From Defluviitaleaceae bacterium (GTDB lineage: Bacteria > Bacillota > Clostridia > Lachnospirales > WRAX01): a stretch of 61,574 bases of DNA. The stretch covers positions 1-61,574 of the forward strand of contig WRBK01000011.1 in the NCBI GenBank assembly GCA_009784575.1. Reading direction: 5' to 3'. The position numbers and the translations under genes are program-made. Positions 57,529 through 61,574 of the stretch are shown piece after piece; the stretch's first letter is position 1, and each line of letters starts with the position of its first letter. Below the pieces are notes generated by a model. The model was not told the DNA's origin. It ran no database searches and saw only the letters and a program-made list of their open reading frames with translations.

Positions 57529-60235
57529 CTATAGCGACTTTTTTGTGCAGTTGCAATTATAATCACCACCTTTTACAATTAAGTTTGCAACATCTATAAG
57601 CCGCACCAATACAGCGTTGTTGGCATTTGAGCAAATATATTGTTGCAATGATAATTGAAAAAGTGGCGAACATATTTGCAATTTCGCACGATTTTTAGTT
57701 GTAAAGCTAATTGTAATCGCACATTTTTCCTTCTCAAGGATGGCCGCCAACTCTTCTCCATCCGTGGTCATAAGTTCATATAGCCTAGTGTTTCTAGGGA
57801 ATAGTGCAGCAAATGGTATGAGCATATTTTCAAAGAAGATAATGCCCGCACCTTTGCCAGAATTGGTTATATTGCCAACCAAGGAGGGCGGAATATGTAA
57901 CAAGGCTGTAATTTCTCGCCGCTCCGTTTCTTTTTGGTTCATAACTACAAGGAAGTCGCTGTTAGAAACCATGCTCCTAGCCTCTGCCCATCGTAAGATA
58001 TCACTTGTGTTTTGCGTTAAGGATATTACCTTGCCGTTATATTTTCTAAAACGGCGATACATATTTCCTACGCGGCGAATAGCATCCTCCGAATTAAATA
58101 CCAAGTGGACTTCATCAATGAATATCTAGGTATTTTTGTTGGAGTTACGGTTTTTAGCTATGCGATTCCATATGGCATCAAACATTAAGAATGAACCTAC
58201 AGCCTTCAAATGTTCCCCAAGTTTGCTTGTGTTGTAGCACATTAGACGACTTTCAATATCTACATTGGTTTGATTGGAAAAGTTAGACCAAGAGCCAGTT
58301 ACGTAAATTTTCAAAACTTCGGACAGTTCTTTAGCAACTATGGTTTCTTCTTGTGTCATGACCTCATAAAACTCTTTAAAAGTTGGCAAGTCTTTTGGGT
58401 CACGGCTCGATTGAAAAGCCTTGTAGATTTCTGTTAAAACGCCATCTACTGTAGAAATAATAGCAGGATTTACTTCTGTGCCTATCATTGCCTCTATTAT
58501 AGAAAGTATCAAATCCAGCTTCAATGTGGTAGGATGCGTTCCTGATTGAAAGTCCTCATCCTCCAAAGGTATGTCGAATGGATTGATGTAGTCTTTGCTC
58601 ACATGTGACAATTCAATAGACTGACCACCTAAAGCCTCAACAAAACGCTTATTTTCATTTTCTGGGTCTACCAGTATGACATCGTCGTCGGTGTTAAACA
58701 AAATATTTAGAACCAACGGTTTCATTGTCATTCCTTTGCCAGAGCCAGAAGAACCTAAAATAAAGCCATTCCCTGCCTTTAGTCTGTCGTGGTTAAGCAC
58801 AATAGCCTGTCGTGTATCTGCATGGAGGGAATAAAAAAACCCTCCTGAATGGAGGGTGTTAAGTCTATCAAAAGGTGTGAATATTGATACGCATTCTGTA
58901 GGCAAGGTTCGCTTTATGCTTATATTATTAAATCCGATGGGTAGAGCTGTTGCCAAAAACACAGGACAACTCCCCCGCTTTTCTTTGGAGCATTTCTTCT
59001 TTATCCTCCAGCTCATCCAAGCTATCTGCAAAAAACATTATAACCATGTTGAATATAAACACAGACTGCTTTTTGGTGCGAACTAGGTCACGGAACTCAT
59101 CAGCTGCCTCTATGCCATCTATGATGTGCCTTGGGCTTGTGTCTATAAAGATACCTTTTTTCGCAGCAGACATTTGGTTTTGTAGCTGAACCTCTCTAAG
59201 GTCAGTCACTTTTTTCATCAGTTTATTTTTGGCTTTGGACATTTCTACCGCTTTAATATTCATACTTAATGTCATATCTATATGAGTTCCTAAGATATAC
59301 TGTGCCAATTCGGTTGTCATATAGGACGGAATATCACGCAAAAACATACACTTTGCATAGCGGCCACCTGCTTCAAAATGGCTGTGGTAAAATTTGAAGT
59401 CATCAGGAGCTATGTATGCCTTTTCTCGACCATGCTCAAAGTCAAAGTCATTAAAGAAAGTCTTAGGTATTTTGTTGCCCCTCAATACTTCCGCAAGCAT
59501 ATGAGCCTTATCACCATTTGTGACTTCTTGCAAATGACAATCTCGGCTAATATCTTTGAACTTTCTAGCTAATGATGCTTCTATGTTAAGGAATTTATTG
59601 TGAGCAATTTCTATGCTATCAGCCTCAATGGAAATTGATAAATATCTTTGCGTTTGATGATTATTAACGCCTTGACTTAGATAATCCCTGATAACGTTGT
59701 CAAATTCGGCTTTTAGGTCTATGCCGAAGATAGGGTCTATAAAAGTTCGTGTCTCTGCCCTTTCGTCATCTTTTGGGAAAATAGAATCATAAACTTTCTC
59801 CTCAGGTATGGATTTTGATACTATTCCTATTTGTACTATGATATCGGTAGCAAGAGAGTTTAGGAACTTTGAATATTCGGTAAAAATAGTTAGTTGGTCA
59901 TCGTCTCTTGCCGCAGTGAAGTTTATATCGGTAAAGCTATATGTTTTGGCATATCTGCCATTTTGTAGTTCAAGAATATTATTTTCTGCCATGCGCACGT
60001 ACGGAATAGATTGTATGGCCGTTTTGGCTCGTGTCCGTGTTATAGAGCCATAGCTAAAGCCACCGCTATCCTTCTTTTTATCTTTCTCCTTTTCTTTTTT
60101 ATTTTTAGCCACTTGGGTTTTTAGATTCTCTTTTTGCTTTTTGATATCGCCGATTACCTGCTTTTGCATATTCTTACTAGATTTAGCTGTCTGTCCGTTA
60201 GTTCTCTTCTTTGCTTTAGCAGAAATATATACCAC
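57529..60235 (-). pseudogene. VirB4/TraE-type conjugation ATPase, broken by a frameshift and a stop
   Basis: Three segments make one protein of about 900 residues. The N-terminal segment (60235-58928) ends at a frameshift near 58970. The middle (from about 58975) carries Walker A GSSGSGKGMT near residue 497, with Gly where Ser or Thr is usual. TAG at 58128-58126 interrupts the frame just before Walker B (IFIDEVHLVF), at a place where Trp would fit (TGG to TAG). The remainder runs to 57529. It powers DNA transfer and pilus assembly in intact elements. The tail after residue 860 looks atypical. Confidence 0.8.
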
Positions 60236-60258
60236 ATCCTTCCAGTTTTTAATTTGCG

Positions 60259-60663
60259 CTACTTGCGCTTTCTACCAAACATTTTTGTTGATTTTTTAGA
60301 CTTGCCCTGCCTAAGCCGCCTCAATGCTTCCTCTTCATCATCAAGCTGTGCTATTGGGTCTATATCCTCGTAATAGCGCATTTGTTTATTGGTGAAAAAG
60401 TGAGCAATATTAAGCATCATCTCTTCACCAGAAATACCTGTTTTGCCGCCTTTTTCAAGATATATTGGCAGCAACGCAAGTGCTACGATAATCATAATGA
60501 GGATATTTGCCACCTCTGGATGAAAAAGTCTATCGCCGAATAGGGCGAGTGGCAGAACTGTAGCAGCCGCAAAAATTGCATAGTTACGTGTTTTTGGCGT
60601 TAATCCATTTTTGCCTTTAACCTGCATAGCCTCGAAATCTACAGGTACTTTTACTTCAATCAT
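60259..60663 (-). CDS. PrgI-family conjugation membrane protein
   Basis: The protein has 134 residues from ATG 60663 (GGAG upstream). EVKVPVDFEAMQVKGKNGLTPKTRNYAIFAAATVLPLALF and a second membrane segment are typical of PrgI proteins, which precede VirB4 in Firmicute conjugative elements and resemble VirB3. The charged C-terminal tail lies in the cytosol. It is intact. Confidence 0.85.
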   Translation of the reverse strand: MIEVKVPVDFEAMQVKGKNGLTPKTRNYAIFAAATVLPLALFGDRLFHPEVANILIMIIVALALLPIYLEKGGKTGISGEEMMLNIAHFFTNKQMRYYEDIDPIAQLDDEEEALRRLRQGKSKKSTKMFGRKRK

Positions 60664-60793
60664 ACAATCACACTCCATAAAGATAAATTTGTAATAAAAA
60701 TGAGAATAGCAAGTCTTTTGATAGACCGACCTATTCTCAATATTAACAATCATACCCTGACATTTGCTGAGTTAAAGCTGTTTGTGCCTCGGT

Positions 60794-61009
60794 TTAAGAG
60801 CTTGTTAAAACCTTTCTTTTTCTTTGCGTTGCTTCGCCATTCAAAAGCCCCTTTTCAGCAATTTCAATATTCCGTAAATCCTGAGCTATTGTTTCTTCAT
60901 CTTCGTCATCTTCAACAAACAAATAACTCTCTATAATGTCTAAGACTAACTGTTGTTTTCTGCTGTCAAGGTAAACAACCTTTTCTTGAATTCTCATAGC
61001 TAAGTCCAT
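60794..61009 (-). CDS. antitoxin-like protein
   Basis: The protein has 71 residues from ATG 61009, behind AAGGGAG. It is helical and acidic (KQQLVLDIIESYLFVEDDEDEETIAQDLRNIEIAEKGLL). It starts four bases after the stop of the RelE gene, in toxin-first order. Pairing with the toxin is by position. It lies in the conjugative remnant between PrgI and a broken gene. Confidence 0.6.
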   Translation of the reverse strand: MDLAMRIQEKVVYLDSRKQQLVLDIIESYLFVEDDEDEETIAQDLRNIEIAEKGLLNGEATQRKRKVLTSS

Positions 61010-61011
61010 AA

Positions 61012-61248
61012 TCAAACTCCCTTCTTGTACGCTTGACCACGATTTTCAATAACTGCAACAAACACAACTTCGTTTTCGAGCCACGTAAATAAAATTCGAT
61101 AATCGCCAACTCGTAATCTGAAATAACCTTTCTTACTTCTATATGGACTAATATCTCCATTAGGAATTTCGTCAACAGCATCCATAATCTTATTTTCAGT
61201 ATCATTATCCAACTTATCCAAAAATTTATTTGCTTGCTTGGAATACAA
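61012..61248 (-). CDS. RelE/ParE-type toxin
   Basis: The protein has 78 residues. YSKQANKFLDKLDNDTENKIMDAVDEIPNGDISPYRSKKGYFRLRVGDYRILF is the RelE fold with the RLRVGDYRI core. The start is uncertain: TTG at 61248 has no good ribosome site, and family members usually begin one to five residues earlier, where no ATG is found. The C-terminal VAVIENRGQAYK is typical. Possibly weakly expressed or inactive. Confidence 0.75.
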   Translation of the reverse strand: MYSKQANKFLDKLDNDTENKIMDAVDEIPNGDISPYRSKKGYFRLRVGDYRILFTWLENEVVFVAVIENRGQAYKKGV

Positions 61249-61344
61249 TGCGAGTTCTTTTTGTCTTCGCAGTTAAATCACCCCATCCTTTCAGCCTTGC
61301 TATTTTATTATAACAGAGGAACAAAAAACCTTCAAGCTCAAAAA

Positions 61345-61460
61345 TCAACCCGCTCCTGCTCCAGTTATAACCTTAGAAAAAGCCTCTGCACCACTTATGC
61401 CCTTTTTCATAACCATAATAGACAGGGTCATTTGAGCTATTGGGATTATTAAGAGCTTAT
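61345..61460 (-). pseudogene. 3' fragment of a conjugative-element gene cut by an IS
   Basis: The frame reads DKLLIIPIAQMTLSIMVMKK then GISGAEAFSKVITGAGAG and stops at TGA 61347-61345. It is hydrophobic and probably membrane-bound. Its 5' part is replaced by the transposase end. The position upstream of PrgI suggests a pilin-like or VirB6-like gene, but I cannot tell which. The gap 61249-61344 holds nothing else I can see. Confidence 0.45.
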
Positions 61461-61462
61461 CC

Positions 61463-61574
61463 CTAAATAACCCCACCTTTACGAAATGCAATAAAAGCGC
61501 AAGCAAACATAAGAAGTCCCATAAAAGTCGAATCCTTCTTTTCGTACCTCACAAGAAGTTTGCGAAACCTATTC
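61463..61574 (-). mobile_element. 3' end of an IS5-like transposase
   Basis: From the window edge a frame reads NRFRKLLVRYEKKDSTFMGL then LMFACAFIAFRKGGVI and ends at TAG 61465-61463. The VRYEKK-x-LxFACAxIAFR ending is typical of IS5-family DDE transposases. Only the C-terminus is in the window. The insertion truncates the neighbouring element gene. Confidence 0.75.

Overview
The window looks like a chromosome segment of a low-GC, anaerobic, amino-acid-fermenting Clostridia-type Firmicute. Supporting signs are strong AGGAGG-type ribosome binding sites, TTGACA/TATAAT promoters, a Firmicute type VIIb secretion locus, a nearly complete lysine-to-butyrate/acetate fermentation cluster, a full Rnf complex, and a remnant of a Firmicute conjugative element. 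The species cannot be named from sequence alone.

Layout: (1) 1-10080, tail of an unrecognised gene and an RCC1-repeat remnant, then a type VIIb secretion locus (EssA-like, EsaB, EssB, EssC, EsaA-like). (2) 10081-17967, a decayed gap, then pheST with a clear promoter, a broken ybaN-like gene, an ECF sigma/anti-sigma pair, an ABC exporter and birA. (3) 17945-36368, lysine fermentation. kamC and kamB are on the minus strand; divergently on the plus strand lie thl, atoD, atoA, kal, kce, kdd, kamA, kamD, kamE and an alanine racemase-family gene. Together they convert lysine via beta-lysine, 3,5-diaminohexanoate, 3-keto-5-aminohexanoate and 3-aminobutyryl-CoA to crotonyl-CoA, acetoacetate and acetyl-CoA. 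(4) 36440-38096, a MazF-type toxin without a visible antitoxin and an LRR lipoprotein. (5) 38101-45953 (minus), the rnfCDGEAB operon, which would turn reduced ferredoxin from the fermentation into an ion gradient, followed by a DUF4321 gene and a decayed HaeII-like restriction-modification pair. (6) 45954-54856, a large fold-back repeat, a hydrolase, pyrC, a frameshifted pyrF, a deoxyribosyltransferase-fold gene, a probable type I holin-like toxin, pcp, an alpha/beta hydrolase, pyrK and pyrD. (7) 55510-61574, a decayed conjugative-element fragment (CD1108-like, VirB4, PrgI, a toxin-antitoxin pair) cut by an IS5-like transposase end.

The most striking feature is structural. The metabolic operons are interrupted at almost every gene junction by small unrelated genes: RelE/antitoxin, GNAT, HicB/HicA-like, a zincin-like protein and lipoprotein, an RCC1 protein, a REP-associated transposase, an HNH gene, and a MazG-like protein. 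Many are joined to their hosts by ATGA or TAATG overlaps, and many now carry frameshifts or stops while the fermentation and Rnf genes stay intact. A second striking feature is an EsaA-like protein with an exact heptad ladder of aromatic residues, mostly tryptophan, in its extracellular part. REP-like hairpins occur beside the transposase and once in frame inside kamB.
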